DNA from: Pseudomonadota bacterium | Lineage (GTDB): Bacteria > Desulfobacterota > Desulfobulbia > Desulfobulbales > JAGXFP01 | Length of the DNA: 64,000 nucleotides | Assembly: GCA_018814305.1 (NCBI GenBank) | Contig: JAHJAA010000020.1 | Location: forward strand, 86,140 to 150,139 | Direction of reading: 5' to 3' | Shown: positions 18,355 through 27,688 of the stretch, piece after piece | How the letters are laid out: each line of letters starts with the position of its first letter | Numbering within the stretch: the first letter of the stretch is position 1 | Made by a program: the position numbers and the translations under genes | Notes under the pieces: model-generated | What the model was told of the DNA's origin: nothing | Database searches by the model: none | Seen by the model: only the letters and a program-made list of their open reading frames with translations

Positions 18355-19560
18355 ATGGAACCCTCCAAATATATCCACGCAGGGCACCTGATCGACGGCA
18401 GCGGCGGCCCGATCCAAAGACATGTATTACTAACGATCAAGGACGGGATCATAACCGCCCTTAACCGATTTAATCCAGAGAGCTGCCCCGATCCGGCCCG
18501 AACGACCAACTTCTCCCATTGTTCCATCACGCCACCACTTATTGACAGTCATGTCCATCTCGCAATGTCCGGGACCATTGACAAAACCATGCGCCAACGG
18601 CAACTTATTGCCGATTATGATTCAGTAAAACCGATTATTGTCCGAAATGTCAGCGATCATTTCAACCATGGCATCCTTGCAGTTCGGGACGGTGGTGATC
18701 GCCGTGGTTTTGTTTTAAAGTGGAGTAAATCCCCAACCCAAAAAACGCTAAGACCGATTCAGATTCAGGTAGCAGGGCGAGGTTGGCATCAAAAAAATCG
18801 CTACGGTAGCGCCTTTGGCAGACCATTGGAAGGTTCTGATCCTACTTTTCAGGAACTAGCCAAAGAAACTGGACCCATCTCCCAGGTGAAACTGTTTCAA
18901 TCGGGGGCAAACAGCCTGGATGAATTCGGCAAGGAAACGTCACCTCAATTCACCCTGGAGGAACTGCAAAATATTGTAAAAATTGCGGCCAAGCGGAGGC
19001 TGCCGGTGATGGTGCACGCTAATGGAGTGCTCCCGGTCCAACTGGCTGTCAAAGCCGGCTGTCGCTCCATTGAACACGGTTATTTCATGGGCAGGGACAA
19101 TCTCCAACGGATGGCTGACCACCAGATCTTCTGGGTCCCAACCATCTTTGCCATGAAGATCCTGACCCACAATGTCATTAGAATAGTCGGACCGAAAGAG
19201 CGGGATATTGCAGCAAGAAATATGGACAGCCAGCTCAAGCAGCTAGCCCTGGCTCGAGAACTGGGAGTGCCCATTGCCCTGGGGACTGATGCTGGTTCCC
19301 CCGGGGTCGTCCATGGAGAATCACTCGTTGAGGAAATGAAACTGGTGATGAAGGCAGGATACTCTTTGACCGAAGTGATCAAATTCGCAACCAGTAATGG
19401 CGCCCAACTACTGGGACTAAAAAATGAGGGCCTGATTGCCAAAGGCAAATCGGCCAATTTTCTAGTAGTCCGGGGCTCCCCGACCCAACTACCGAGAAAA
19501 CTGGCCTATCTTGAGGCTATTTACCTGAATGGCACCCCAAACCCGCTCTATCGGAAATAA
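18355..19560 (+). CDS. Metal-dependent amidohydrolase
   Basis: 401 aa member of the amidohydrolase superfamily, closest in layout to the imidazolonepropionase/prolidase-like branch. Metal-ligand motifs are in order: HVH at residues 66-68, a Lys in QVKLFQSG likely carboxylated, His in VMVHANG, His in SIEHGYF and Asp in LGTDAGSPG. An N-terminal beta-sandwich strand segment and a C-terminal IAKGKSANFLVV complete the fold. Substrate cannot be read from sequence. The start at 18355 has only a weak AAGA upstream. Confidence 0.85.
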   Translation: MEPSKYIHAGHLIDGSGGPIQRHVLLTIKDGIITALNRFNPESCPDPARTTNFSHCSITPPLIDSHVHLAMSGTIDKTMRQRQLIADYDSVKPIIVRNVSDHFNHGILAVRDGGDRRGFVLKWSKSPTQKTLRPIQIQVAGRGWHQKNRYGSAFGRPLEGSDPTFQELAKETGPISQVKLFQSGANSLDEFGKETSPQFTLEELQNIVKIAAKRRLPVMVHANGVLPVQLAVKAGCRSIEHGYFMGRDNLQRMADHQIFWVPTIFAMKILTHNVIRIVGPKERDIAARNMDSQLKQLALARELGVPIALGTDAGSPGVVHGESLVEEMKLVMKAGYSLTEVIKFATSNGAQLLGLKNEGLIAKGKSANFLVVRGSPTQLPRKLAYLEAIYLNGTPNPLYRK

Positions 19561-19601
19561 TCCACGTTCTCTCCGTTCCCCCATTCCTGAAAGTCTCAAC
19601 T

Positions 19602-20417
19602 TTACAGGGGTGACCCGCAATATTTGCAGTGAGTGGCATCGTGGTCATGGCCTTCGGCCGCGCACTGGGGGCAGGATTGGGTGGAGACCGTTTTTTTTGC
19701 CGCCTGGTTCATTTCCATGGTGACTATACCGGTCGGTACCGCAATAATCCCATACCCGATAATCATGACCAACGAGGCCAGCGCTTTACCCAACGAAGTC
19801 TGGGGAGAGATATCACCATACCCCACGGTGGTCATGGTGACGATGGCCCAATAAATGGAGGCGGGGATACTGGTGAAACCATGTTCCTCCCCTTCAATCA
19901 CGTACATCAGGGTGCCGATAATAATAACGATGGTTATCACCGCCGAGAGGAAGACCCCGATTTTACGGGAACTGGCCGCAAGAGCAGTGGTAATGACCCG
20001 GGCTTCAGCCAGGTAGGCGGATAGTTTAAAGACCCGGAAAGTTCTGAGCAACCGCAGGGTCCGGATGGCGATCAACGATTGGCTGCCGGGAATAAGCAAG
20101 CTTGCATATGTAGGGATAACGGCCAGCAGATCGACAATACCGAAGAAACTGGTGGCGTAACGCAACGGCCTACCGACGCAGGAGATACGCAACAGATACT
20201 CGATAGTAAAAACGATGGTGAAGAACCACTCGGCCATGGAGAGATAGGGGCCGAAAACGGCCCGGATGGAAACGACGCTTTCAAGGATAACGGTAACCAC
20301 GCTGGCAATGATGCTGACGATCAAGACCACATCGAAGGTCTTTCCGGCCCGGGTATCGGCCTCGAAGATTATCTCGTGCATCCGATCCCGCCAGTTTGGT
20401 GGTTGTTGCTCGGTCAT
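19602..20417 (-). CDS. Voltage-gated-type potassium channel with C-terminal zinc ribbon
   Basis: 271 aa ion channel with six predicted membrane helices. The S4-like helix has regularly spaced arginines (IRTLRLLRTFRVF), and the pore loop carries the selectivity filter TVGYGD near residues 198-203. After the last helix comes a short tail ending in two CxxC pairs (CPQC and CKYC), a zinc-ribbon-like module not usual in Kv-type bacterial channels. Expected to conduct K+ in the cytoplasmic membrane, possibly gated by voltage and modulated through the metal-binding tail (inference). Convergent with the amidohydrolase. Confidence 0.88.
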   Translation of the reverse strand: MTEQQPPNWRDRMHEIIFEADTRAGKTFDVVLIVSIIASVVTVILESVVSIRAVFGPYLSMAEWFFTIVFTIEYLLRISCVGRPLRYATSFFGIVDLLAVIPTYASLLIPGSQSLIAIRTLRLLRTFRVFKLSAYLAEARVITTALAASSRKIGVFLSAVITIVIIIGTLMYVIEGEEHGFTSIPASIYWAIVTMTTVGYGDISPQTSLGKALASLVMIIGYGIIAVPTGIVTMEMNQAAKKTVSTQSCPQCAAEGHDHDATHCKYCGSPL

Positions 20418-20560
20418 AATTTGCCGGAATCAGAGTTCATTATAAATAATTTTCGAATGTATTGTGATAACACACAGAGTTCCGTTCAGCGAGGAGAACT
20501 GGAGCGGATCAAAGGAGCTTGATCATTCCTGAATACACATTTTTCAAATGCAAATATCAA

Positions 20561-22738
20561 CTACATGCCAGCGTGAATCGAAGAGTTCTCTTCAAAATCC
20601 GATTTTCCGGGTCCTGTGGATAGCTGATTATTGCGCCACTTAAGCCATATTTTCCGATAACCCTTTTCTATTTCTTGGCTGAACCGCTGGGCGTCCATGA
20701 GCGGCGATACTTCCATCCGCTGCCGCAGACTACTGCGAAGATCGCATAAACGTTCGGGATCTCCGGCCAAGGATAAAGCTCTCTTTTTATACCCTTCTTC
20801 GCTTTGGCTGACGAGTTGGTCCATGCCTATCCGGTGCAGAATACTGGCGCCGACCCGCCCGGAATGCCGCTCCCCGATCATCGTAACCACCGGGACCCCC
20901 ATCCATAGCGCTTCACAGGTTGTGGTGGTCCCATTGTAGGGAAAAGGGTCAAGCCCGATATCAATGCGCTGGTAGAGACTTAGATGGTCCTCTTTTCGAG
21001 CCAACATGCCAAAGAGCTCCACACGATCAACGTCGCCGCCCTCTTCCGCGAAGCACTGCCGGAAGCGGGCCCGGGTTGAGGCATCGACCAGGGACTTATT
21101 TTTCAGAATCAAGCGTGATTCCGGCATCTCGCTCAGGATCTCCGCCCATAGGCGCATAACCTGTCGGTTGATCTTCGATAGGTTATTGAAAGATCCGAAT
21201 GTTATCAAACCGTTGGCGAGACAAGGTGGTTCTGTCGGTGCCGGAGCGGAACTTTCGGGCAGATAACATAAGAACCCCAGCGGCAGCCTGAGCAGGGTTT
21301 CACTGTTAAATAAATCAGCCGGGCCGACCGGATCGGCAACCTCATCGGTGATTCGATAATCCATGGCCGATAAACCGGTAGTATTTGGGTACCCAAGCCA
21401 GGTTACCTGTATCGGCGCCGGACGGCGGGCAAAGACAAGCAACCGGTTGGCATTGGTATGACCTGATAAATCCACCAGGATATCAATCCGATCCCTCATG
21501 ATCAGATCGGCGACATCCTGATCATTCATCCGGGCAATATCCCGCCAGTTCAGGTTCTCTCTTTTTAGCCTTTCGGTTACCGAATCCTCTTTCTGTACAT
21601 TGGAATAGCAGAAGATCTCAACCGAATCGGGGTCATGGCCACGAAGCACCGGCTCGATAAAATAGGCAACCGAATGATCCTTGAAATCGGCCGAAACATA
21701 GCCAATCCGCAGGCATTGTTTCGGAGTCCCCTCAACCCTGAATTTGCCCTTTTGGTCTGCCATATTCGTCGTAAACTGATTTGCCCAGTTAAGAGATTCC
21801 GAATAGATATCTTCCTGGCTGATGGTGGCTTGATACTGAAGGGTCATAAGCAGATTTGAATGAACCTGGGGATCCGAAAAACAGGCAAGAGCTTTCCGGT
21901 AGTGCTTAACGGCACTGGTCACGTCTGCCCGGTCAAGGGCGATTACCCCAAGATTTTTATAGGCTGGGGAAAAATTGGAGACAACGGTCAAGGCCTTTTG
22001 GCACTGTCGTTCGGCCTCTCCATAACATCCCTTATTTCTCAAAGCATTGGCCAGATTATTGTAAACAATATGATTCCGGTCGTTAATCTTGATTGAACGG
22101 TGATAACAAGCAATAGCCTCATCAAACAAGCCCAGATCGTCATGAATCGCTCCGAGATTATCCAGGGCCATGTAATACTCAGGATTTATCGTCAATGTCT
22201 TCTGAAAGCATTCCCGGGCGCTATGAAGATCCCCCTGCAACCACCGAGCGATACCAATATTATACCAGGCAAAATAATACCTGCCATCAAGCCGGATAGC
22301 ATCTTGGTAATGGATTATGGCCTGATCCAACTTCCCCTGGTCCTTCAAGGCATTGCCAAGAACATTATAAACGACCGGTTGGCGCAGACCAAGATTCAAA
22401 ACTTGTTGCAAAAGACCAACGGCGTCCTTGCCATTTCCCTGATCAAGTTTAGTTAAGCCAGAATGAAAATGGGCTTCAGCAAACTGCGGGCTTAATTGGA
22501 GGGCACTATCCAGCAACACCCCGGCTTGGGACAAATTCCCAGAGGTATAGGAGAGCACTCCCTGAACGTACAAGGCCATAGCGTTTTGAGGCTGTACCCG
22601 CAATTCCTCGGCACTAACCCGCTCCGCCTCACCAAGTCTCCCGGCTTGCAAAAGCCTCATTGACCGCGAAACCTCGGAGTTGGAACCATGCGCTCCTGTT
22701 TTATTTCTCCAGCAAGCTGACCGCTTTTTCCCTGCCAT
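20561..22738 (-). CDS. TPR and O-GlcNAc transferase-like (SPINDLY family) glycosyltransferase
   Basis: 725 aa protein: about nine to ten tetratricopeptide repeats (residues about 25-320) followed by a glycosyltransferase family 41-type domain (about 335-710) with RIGYVSADFKDHSVAYF, LVDLSGHTNANRL, PIQVTWLGYPNTTGL and PYNGTTTTCEALWMGVPVVT. Family members add single sugars to Ser/Thr of proteins. The start at 22738 is preceded by GGAG at good spacing; an ATG six codons earlier is less likely. The nearest potential substrates are not obvious; no flagellin or pilin gene adjoins it, and the T2SS pseudopilins are about 9 kb away. Confidence 0.88.
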   Translation of the reverse strand: MAGKKRSACWRNKTGAHGSNSEVSRSMRLLQAGRLGEAERVSAEELRVQPQNAMALYVQGVLSYTSGNLSQAGVLLDSALQLSPQFAEAHFHSGLTKLDQGNGKDAVGLLQQVLNLGLRQPVVYNVLGNALKDQGKLDQAIIHYQDAIRLDGRYYFAWYNIGIARWLQGDLHSARECFQKTLTINPEYYMALDNLGAIHDDLGLFDEAIACYHRSIKINDRNHIVYNNLANALRNKGCYGEAERQCQKALTVVSNFSPAYKNLGVIALDRADVTSAVKHYRKALACFSDPQVHSNLLMTLQYQATISQEDIYSESLNWANQFTTNMADQKGKFRVEGTPKQCLRIGYVSADFKDHSVAYFIEPVLRGHDPDSVEIFCYSNVQKEDSVTERLKRENLNWRDIARMNDQDVADLIMRDRIDILVDLSGHTNANRLLVFARRPAPIQVTWLGYPNTTGLSAMDYRITDEVADPVGPADLFNSETLLRLPLGFLCYLPESSAPAPTEPPCLANGLITFGSFNNLSKINRQVMRLWAEILSEMPESRLILKNKSLVDASTRARFRQCFAEEGGDVDRVELFGMLARKEDHLSLYQRIDIGLDPFPYNGTTTTCEALWMGVPVVTMIGERHSGRVGASILHRIGMDQLVSQSEEGYKKRALSLAGDPERLCDLRSSLRQRMEVSPLMDAQRFSQEIEKGYRKIWLKWRNNQLSTGPGKSDFEENSSIHAGM

Positions 22739-23564
22739 TAAAAATCTCCATATCACTCAATTTTCATCCTAAGAGTTCCTGCCCAGGGACAAAGACCTTA
22801 GTTCCAGCCAGAATAAGGTTTTCGATTTTGAGAAAAGCCAGTGTAACTCCACAGAAGCAGGAGGAATGAATCGACTAGGCATTAAGTTCTTACCAAGAAT
22901 CTGACAAAAGAGAATTTGCCAGAGCACAAAAGAGGTTGAGAACAATCAATTCCCTAATGCATTGCAGGGATTTCTCCTCGGAGGTTGTTTTACTTGTTAC
23001 CCTGATTGATTGATAAAAGTATGTCAGTAAAATGCTTTATTTTTTGTAGTCCGAATCCTACAAGCCCTGCGGCAACATGGAATCATGCTGGCAAACCGCT
23101 AATATGACGTCACAACTTGTTTATTCAAACATGATCTGACCCCGGGGAATGAGCGCCGAAGATCCTCTTCCACAAGACGAATCCTTTATTTTCCACTAAT
23201 ACCAATGAGTGATAGAGACATCTAACCACGGTCCAACACTTCACTCTGAGGCATACCCCAGGCAAAGAAGATAGCTATAGACGCCTAATCCCAACTTTTG
23301 AGGGCAGATATTCACGGAAGGGGTTGCTGCGGAATCACCGGAGAGGAAAACGAAGACATTGTTATGGTCATGAAAACCACACGAACAGGGAACAGTCGCA
23401 ACATCAGTATACAAATTTACAGGGAGTCCATTTTAAAAATGAAACACGACCACAATACAACTTGAAACTCAAATTACCCTCCTGAGCTTGGTTCACCGGA
23501 AGGCAGTACTTCAAAAACTTTTAGAAATACCAAATATGTTTATCTTTGCATCCAAAAAGAAACA
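22739..23564. other. Gene-poor interval
   Basis: About 830 bp without a convincing gene on either strand. It is AT-richer than its neighbours, has many stops in all frames and shows no tRNA-like or transposase-like stretch I can recognise. It probably contains the promoter of the minus-strand TPR gene at its left end and otherwise decayed sequence. Confidence 0.5.
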
Positions 23565-23607
23565 CCCGGCACGCCGAACCGACCACGAGTCGGATCGGCG
23601 TGCCGGG
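23565..23607 (-). terminator. Rho-independent terminator-like hairpin
   Basis: A 13 bp perfect stem (CCCGGCACGCCGA at 23565-23577 and its complement at 23595-23607), one A-A mismatch, then five more pairs (CCGAC/GTCGG) and a five-base loop. In minus-strand direction it is followed by TGTTTCTTTTT. It lies about 45 bp after the stop of the minus-strand lipoprotein gene and most likely ends its transcript. Confidence 0.75.
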
Positions 23608-23651
23608 AACATTACACGAAGACTAATCGCCAAATTACGTACAGCCCTTTC

Positions 23652-24032
23652 TCATTTATACCCATCTTCTTTGGGATCATAATCAATCGATACAACTTTA
23701 TCGTTTCCGCCGAAGACCAGGCGACCATGGTTTTTGTAGTAGTAGACCCAACGGCCGGTATCTTTGCCATAGTAGAATGGGATATAGCTCTTGCCAGTAG
23801 TAAAGTGCTGTTGATCTCCTGGGGGGCCGATCAAATCTAAAACCTGTTTGCTCCCCATACCCATTTTAATTTTAGCAAAGGGACTACTTGCCGGAATATC
23901 TATTGTTTCAGCAGAGTCACTATTTGTGCTCGCTGTGGCATTTTGCTCGGTTTGAGTTTTTTGAGTAGCAATGCAACCTGTTGAGATACATATGGTTAAC
24001 AACGACAAAAGCAACAAATTCAATTTTCTCAT
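23652..24032 (-). CDS. Small lipoprotein, BamE/SmpA-like fold possible
   Basis: 126 aa predicted lipoprotein: signal with lipobox STGC, a low-complexity Thr/Ser/Gln linker, then a compact C-terminal domain with KIKMGMGSKQVLDLIGPP, a motif arrangement seen in BamE/SmpA-type proteins, and aromatic strands (YYYKNHGRLVFGG). The start at 24032 has AAGGAG six bases upstream. Function unknown; an outer-membrane assembly accessory role is only suggested by the motif. A strong terminator-like hairpin follows. Confidence 0.68.
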   Translation of the reverse strand: MRKLNLLLLSLLTICISTGCIATQKTQTEQNATASTNSDSAETIDIPASSPFAKIKMGMGSKQVLDLIGPPGDQQHFTTGKSYIPFYYGKDTGRWVYYYKNHGRLVFGGNDKVVSIDYDPKEDGYK

Positions 24033-24677
24033 AAATCGCTCCTTGTTCAATAGTTGATAAATCTTTGTTCTTCATTTCAAGAACTTTATTAAATATTTTT
24101 TACTAAAACTCCTTGGTTATCCTTACTGAGATGCTGGAAAATTGCAAATAAATTTATTTACTGGACCTGATTCATAAAAAGAATTTTAGACTTCAGTTAC
24201 TATTGAAGTAGTTCCATTTCAAATTCGCCGAGTATGTCAACAATCTCATTGATCATGTAAAAAATATCTCTCAAAAAGGAACTCCACCAGACCAAATTGG
24301 GGAGATCCTCAAGACAAATTATTAACAATTGAATCAACGCTTCTGTCCAACGCAGTTGCAGACCCTGCCGGAAGATGTGGGTATAAAAAAAGAACGGGCC
24401 AGACAAAGTCTGATTATTTGGTGGCTGAGATGGCCTTAGCCACCGCCGCATTAATCCATAATCAAAAATTAATTTCATGCTCAGTCAACTTTTTTGATAT
24501 AATCGTAACAATGAGCTTAAAGGTCCGACCGCAAGACCGAGGGGCCTTTACTCTTTTAAAAGGCGAGGATACCTCCCGAAGAGATCAGGGATCGATTACG
24601 ATCCTCCGGGGGCAATTAGAAACCCACTTGTTGTTCATATTCATTTAAGATTCCGTACGTTATCGGGTGATGAAATC
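24033..24677. other. Gene-poor interval with a possible promoter and structured leader
   Basis: About 640 bp. A minus-strand open frame at 24200-24478 (92 codons, Trp-rich) has no ribosome-binding site or recognisable domain and I do not call it. A TATAAT at 24498-24503 could be the -10 of a promoter for the cytochrome gene at 24678, though no good -35 is visible. The 170 nt that follow contain inverted repeats (TAAAGG near 24519 pairing with CCTTTA), so the cytochrome mRNA may have a structured leader. No known riboswitch core was recognised. Confidence 0.4.
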
Positions 24678-25841
24678 ATGCGCAGAAACAAGATCACTTG
24701 TCTTATTCTTGTTCTATTTGGCTTGACGATTATTTTTGCAACGGATGTTTTCTCGGAAGGCACCGGCAAAGATTGTCTAAAGTGCCATAATGATGTTTGG
24801 GATGAATCCATGAATAAGAGTTTTATCCATGTCCCGTTTATGGATAAAAAATGTAGAGAATGTCACGACCAGGATGCTGCTTCGGACAAAAACGGTGCCA
24901 ATAGTGCAGATAGAACTGCTGACGTGAATTGGCTCAGCCGGCACTTTACGGAAGATCCGTCCCATTGGTTTGTTTTTGCAGCCCCGGGAGGGGAAAATAC
25001 CATCGTGGTGGAAGCAAGCGCCATGGGCCGAAAAAAATTGGTCACGGAATTGACTCTCCCTCCCCTTGTCGAGCTGGCCGAGTCCCCAGAGAACAGCCAG
25101 GATGCGCCAATTATTTCGAATGTTCGGGTTCTTGAGGTAAATCGAGGAATTTTCTTTTCCGCTACTATCGGATGGGAGACAGATAAACTGGCAACGTCCC
25201 AAGTCATCTATGGACTGGAACGACCAACCATTTCATCACCGATGGATGGACAGGCAACCACGAATCACACAGTGATTTTGACAACCGGAATCAAATCCGA
25301 AAGGACATATGAGTTTCGGGTCGTCTCAGAAGACCTGAACGGTCATCGATCCGAATCGGATAAATATATCCTGTCAACCGATAAACTATTTTCTTTGAAT
25401 CCGGCTAGTGTACAGAACGAGCGGAGCAATGGTGTAATCGACCTTCAACCAAAATTTTACCGGACCGGTGATAAATACACCATTAACCTCATTGCATCTC
25501 GCCCTGTCACCATGGCCTTGGGCATGAAAAAGCAAAATAATCCGCAAGGCCGGCAAAATGACGACCTTAAAGGCGAAAATCATATCAAAACCAATGAGCA
25601 GATTGTGACGAATATCACTACCTGCTATACCTGTCACCGTAATTACAAAGAAATGGTCACCCACCCAGTTAATGTTTACCCAAAACGCGGCATGGTGATC
25701 CCCCCTGAATACCCCACCTTGCCGGACGGTCGAATCACCTGCCTATCCTGCCATGCCGAGCATGCATCAAATATGGAATATATGATGCTAAAGCCCCACA
25801 AAAAAGAGCTCTGCATCGGGTGCCATGCAGATATGCTCTAG
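24678..25841 (+). CDS. Secreted pentahaem c-type cytochrome with fibronectin-III-like domain
   Basis: 387 aa exported protein: signal peptide (to about residue 26), then two CxxCH haem motifs (CLKCH at 33-37, CRECH at 59-63), a central beta-sandwich region resembling a fibronectin type III or phosphatase N-terminal domain (IGWETDKLATSQVIYG and RTYEFRVVSEDLNG), and three CxxCH motifs in the C-terminal 70 residues (CYTCH, CLSCH, CIGCH). The first two resemble a doubled-CxxCH module. Likely periplasmic or surface electron carrier. The stop codon TAG lies within the terminal repeat of a palindromic element, so the last residues may be newly acquired. Confidence 0.85.
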   Translation: MRRNKITCLILVLFGLTIIFATDVFSEGTGKDCLKCHNDVWDESMNKSFIHVPFMDKKCRECHDQDAASDKNGANSADRTADVNWLSRHFTEDPSHWFVFAAPGGENTIVVEASAMGRKKLVTELTLPPLVELAESPENSQDAPIISNVRVLEVNRGIFFSATIGWETDKLATSQVIYGLERPTISSPMDGQATTNHTVILTTGIKSERTYEFRVVSEDLNGHRSESDKYILSTDKLFSLNPASVQNERSNGVIDLQPKFYRTGDKYTINLIASRPVTMALGMKKQNNPQGRQNDDLKGENHIKTNEQIVTNITTCYTCHRNYKEMVTHPVNVYPKRGMVIPPEYPTLPDGRITCLSCHAEHASNMEYMMLKPHKKELCIGCHADML

Positions 25842-26036
25842 GAGCCTGTCGGACTTAGACATAAATCTACTGCAGGTAGCGAAGACTCCGAATTTGAGAA
25901 ATCAGCCCATATTCCCATGGTTTTTCGTTAAATAACAGCGAAGCGGTGTCTTCTGCTATTCGCCTCAAATCCATGAAAATCTGATCTCAATTTCTCAAAT
26001 TTTCGCTACGAGTCTCTAAGCCCGACAGGCTCCTAG
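25838..26036. repeat. MITE-like palindromic element with near-perfect terminal inverted repeats
   Basis: A 199 bp block bounded by 22 bp inverted repeats that begin CTAGGAGCCTGTCGG and differ at few positions. Inside, further segments recur in inverted order (GTAGCGAA and AATTTGAGAAAT), so the whole unit folds into one long gapped hairpin. No open frame. The layout is that of a miniature inverted-repeat transposable element or a large bacterial palindromic repeat. It supplies the stop codon of the upstream cytochrome gene. Confidence 0.75.
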
Positions 26037-26076
26037 GGTGCTGGTTCTATTTACATTCAACCAACCCAGACAGGGA

Positions 26077-26331
26077 TCATTGTTTATTACGAATAAATTC
26101 CGCCAGGCTCTGTAAAGAACTCAGGACCTTGCTGCTGGTCTCTTCGGAATCAATCCGTACTCCGTATTTGTTTTTTACGGTAAAGACGATTTCCACCGCG
26201 TCCAGTGAGTCGATGCCCAAAGGTGACTCGGGGCCGATCAACGGCAGGGTCGGATCAATGACCGAATGCTCGTCCTTAATTTTACAGACCTCGCAGATCA
26301 TCTCCAACAATTCCCGTTCCAGTTCATTCAT
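26077..26331 (-). CDS. Dedicated acyl carrier protein
   Basis: 84 aa phosphopantetheine-binding protein with the carrier motif GIDSLDAVEIVF; Ser42 is the expected 4'-phosphopantetheine site. It is not next to fab genes but follows an ABC-2 exporter pair on the same strand, and its sequence resembles ACPs of aryl-polyene or dialkylresorcinol-type clusters rather than housekeeping AcpP. It probably serves the KAS III/BtrH enzymes about 9 kb upstream on the other strand (inference). Last gene of the 31.5-26.1 kb minus-strand unit, 41 bp after the permease. Confidence 0.85.
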   Translation of the reverse strand: MNELERELLEMICEVCKIKDEHSVIDPTLPLIGPESPLGIDSLDAVEIVFTVKNKYGVRIDSEETSSKVLSSLQSLAEFIRNKQ

Positions 26332-26372
26332 AGATGTTACCTTTACTCTTTCAAGAGCACGTAGCCTCTTGA

Positions 26373-27686
26373 TTATCGGTTACGGAACAGTACCCCCCAA
26401 GCCACCAGGAGGTTGACGCCGGCAAAGAGGAGAAGTTTCCCCACCGGGAGGGCCACACTTTTGAGATTGCCTCCCCGGACCACGAGATCCAAAAAGGCGT
26501 CCATCCCCCAGTTCAATGGAGAGATCGCACTGAGTGACTGCATGAGCGGCGGCATGGCATAGACCGGCACCATGATGCCACCGATGGCCGCAGCCAAGAC
26601 CACCGAGATCGAACCAAACATGGAAACCTGCTCGATGGATCTGGAGAGTGAACCCAGCATCAGACCATAGGCCGAGGCAGCCACGGCGGCACCCAGACAG
26701 ATCAGCACAGCCACGGGCCAATTGCTCCCAAGGACAAAGCGAGATGTTCCCAAGGCGGGCAAAAGAAACCTGCCGATCAACAGAATCAACCAGAACTGAC
26801 CGAGACAGACCATACTATAGGCGATGATCTTGCCACCCAAAATGGTCAACCCGGAAACGGGCATGGCCAGGAGACGGGTGAAGACCCCATCGCGCCGCTC
26901 CCGCTGAAGGGCACCGGCCAGCGGAACCACAATAAAAAATATCCCAAACAGGGTCCAGGCCGGGACATTCTGCTGGACCGGAGTGGGCAGAATGGTCATC
27001 CCATGCCGGGAGGCACCATGCTCAGTCACCCCCACCAGGGTTTCATTGTCCCAGGTAAAATCAAGGGACGGGACCGAAACCATATCACGAAATTTTGGAT
27101 CAATCTGGGCTTGAATCTGTTTTTCCAGCTCTACCGGCAGAATTCTTCGGAATTCGTCCATTTTCAGTTTCGCAGAAAAACCAAGGATAATCATCTTGAG
27201 ACCGTTCTGGATCCCCATCCGAAAACCACCCATCACGGTGGGATCATAGTAGACCTGTAATTCCGGGGTGGGAGGCCGGGTTGTGATGACCTCCTCGCCG
27301 AATCCTCGCCTAACCGACTCTCCGACCCTTTGATTCAATACTTCGGTAAAACCGGAGGGGATAACAATAGCCACCTTGAATCGTCCTAAACCTACCGCGT
27401 TAATGGCCTGGTCTCGATCAATAACATGACCGTCAAGATTCTCCACCACCTCGAGATTACCGGTTTCGGCAAACTTTGCCCCAATCTCCCGACCGAGCCC
27501 GCCCCGATCCTGATCCACCAGCAGGACCTGGGTTAGCGATACCCCCATCAGTTTCTGGACATTACTCTGGACCAGGGTAATCACCAGAACCAACACGGCC
27601 GGCATGGCAAAGAGGACCAAGAGCCCCCCCCGATCCCGCCCTAAAAGGAGAAGCTCCTTCTTCACCATGGTCAGGAGCTGGGCCAT
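26373..27686 (-). CDS. ABC-2 type transporter permease
   Basis: 437 aa membrane protein with the ABC-2 layout: an N-terminal helix (LLVLFAMPAVLVLVITLV), a large extracytoplasmic domain of about 200 residues, then five to six membrane helices from about residue 235 (AWTLFGIFFIVVPLAGALQRERRDG followed by helices ending in LLLFAGVNLLVAWG). The QRERRDG segment is a typical family marker. It begins two bases after the ATPase gene. With the ATPase it should form an exporter; an acyl-type product of the nearby biosynthetic genes is a candidate cargo. Confidence 0.87.
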   Translation of the reverse strand: MAQLLTMVKKELLLLGRDRGGLLVLFAMPAVLVLVITLVQSNVQKLMGVSLTQVLLVDQDRGGLGREIGAKFAETGNLEVVENLDGHVIDRDQAINAVGLGRFKVAIVIPSGFTEVLNQRVGESVRRGFGEEVITTRPPTPELQVYYDPTVMGGFRMGIQNGLKMIILGFSAKLKMDEFRRILPVELEKQIQAQIDPKFRDMVSVPSLDFTWDNETLVGVTEHGASRHGMTILPTPVQQNVPAWTLFGIFFIVVPLAGALQRERRDGVFTRLLAMPVSGLTILGGKIIAYSMVCLGQFWLILLIGRFLLPALGTSRFVLGSNWPVAVLICLGAAVAASAYGLMLGSLSRSIEQVSMFGSISVVLAAAIGGIMVPVYAMPPLMQSLSAISPLNWGMDAFLDLVVRGGNLKSVALPVGKLLLFAGVNLLVAWGVLFRNR

Positions 27687-27688
27687 GG

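Noticed and set aside
24200..24478. Minus-strand 92-codon frame with a hydrophobic stretch
   Set aside because: No ribosome-binding site, no recognisable domain, AT-rich surroundings.
24510..24677. Possible cyclic-di-GMP riboswitch before the cytochrome gene
   Set aside because: Such riboswitches do precede cytochromes in Geobacter, but the conserved GGCAAA and GCAAAGCC-type cores are missing.
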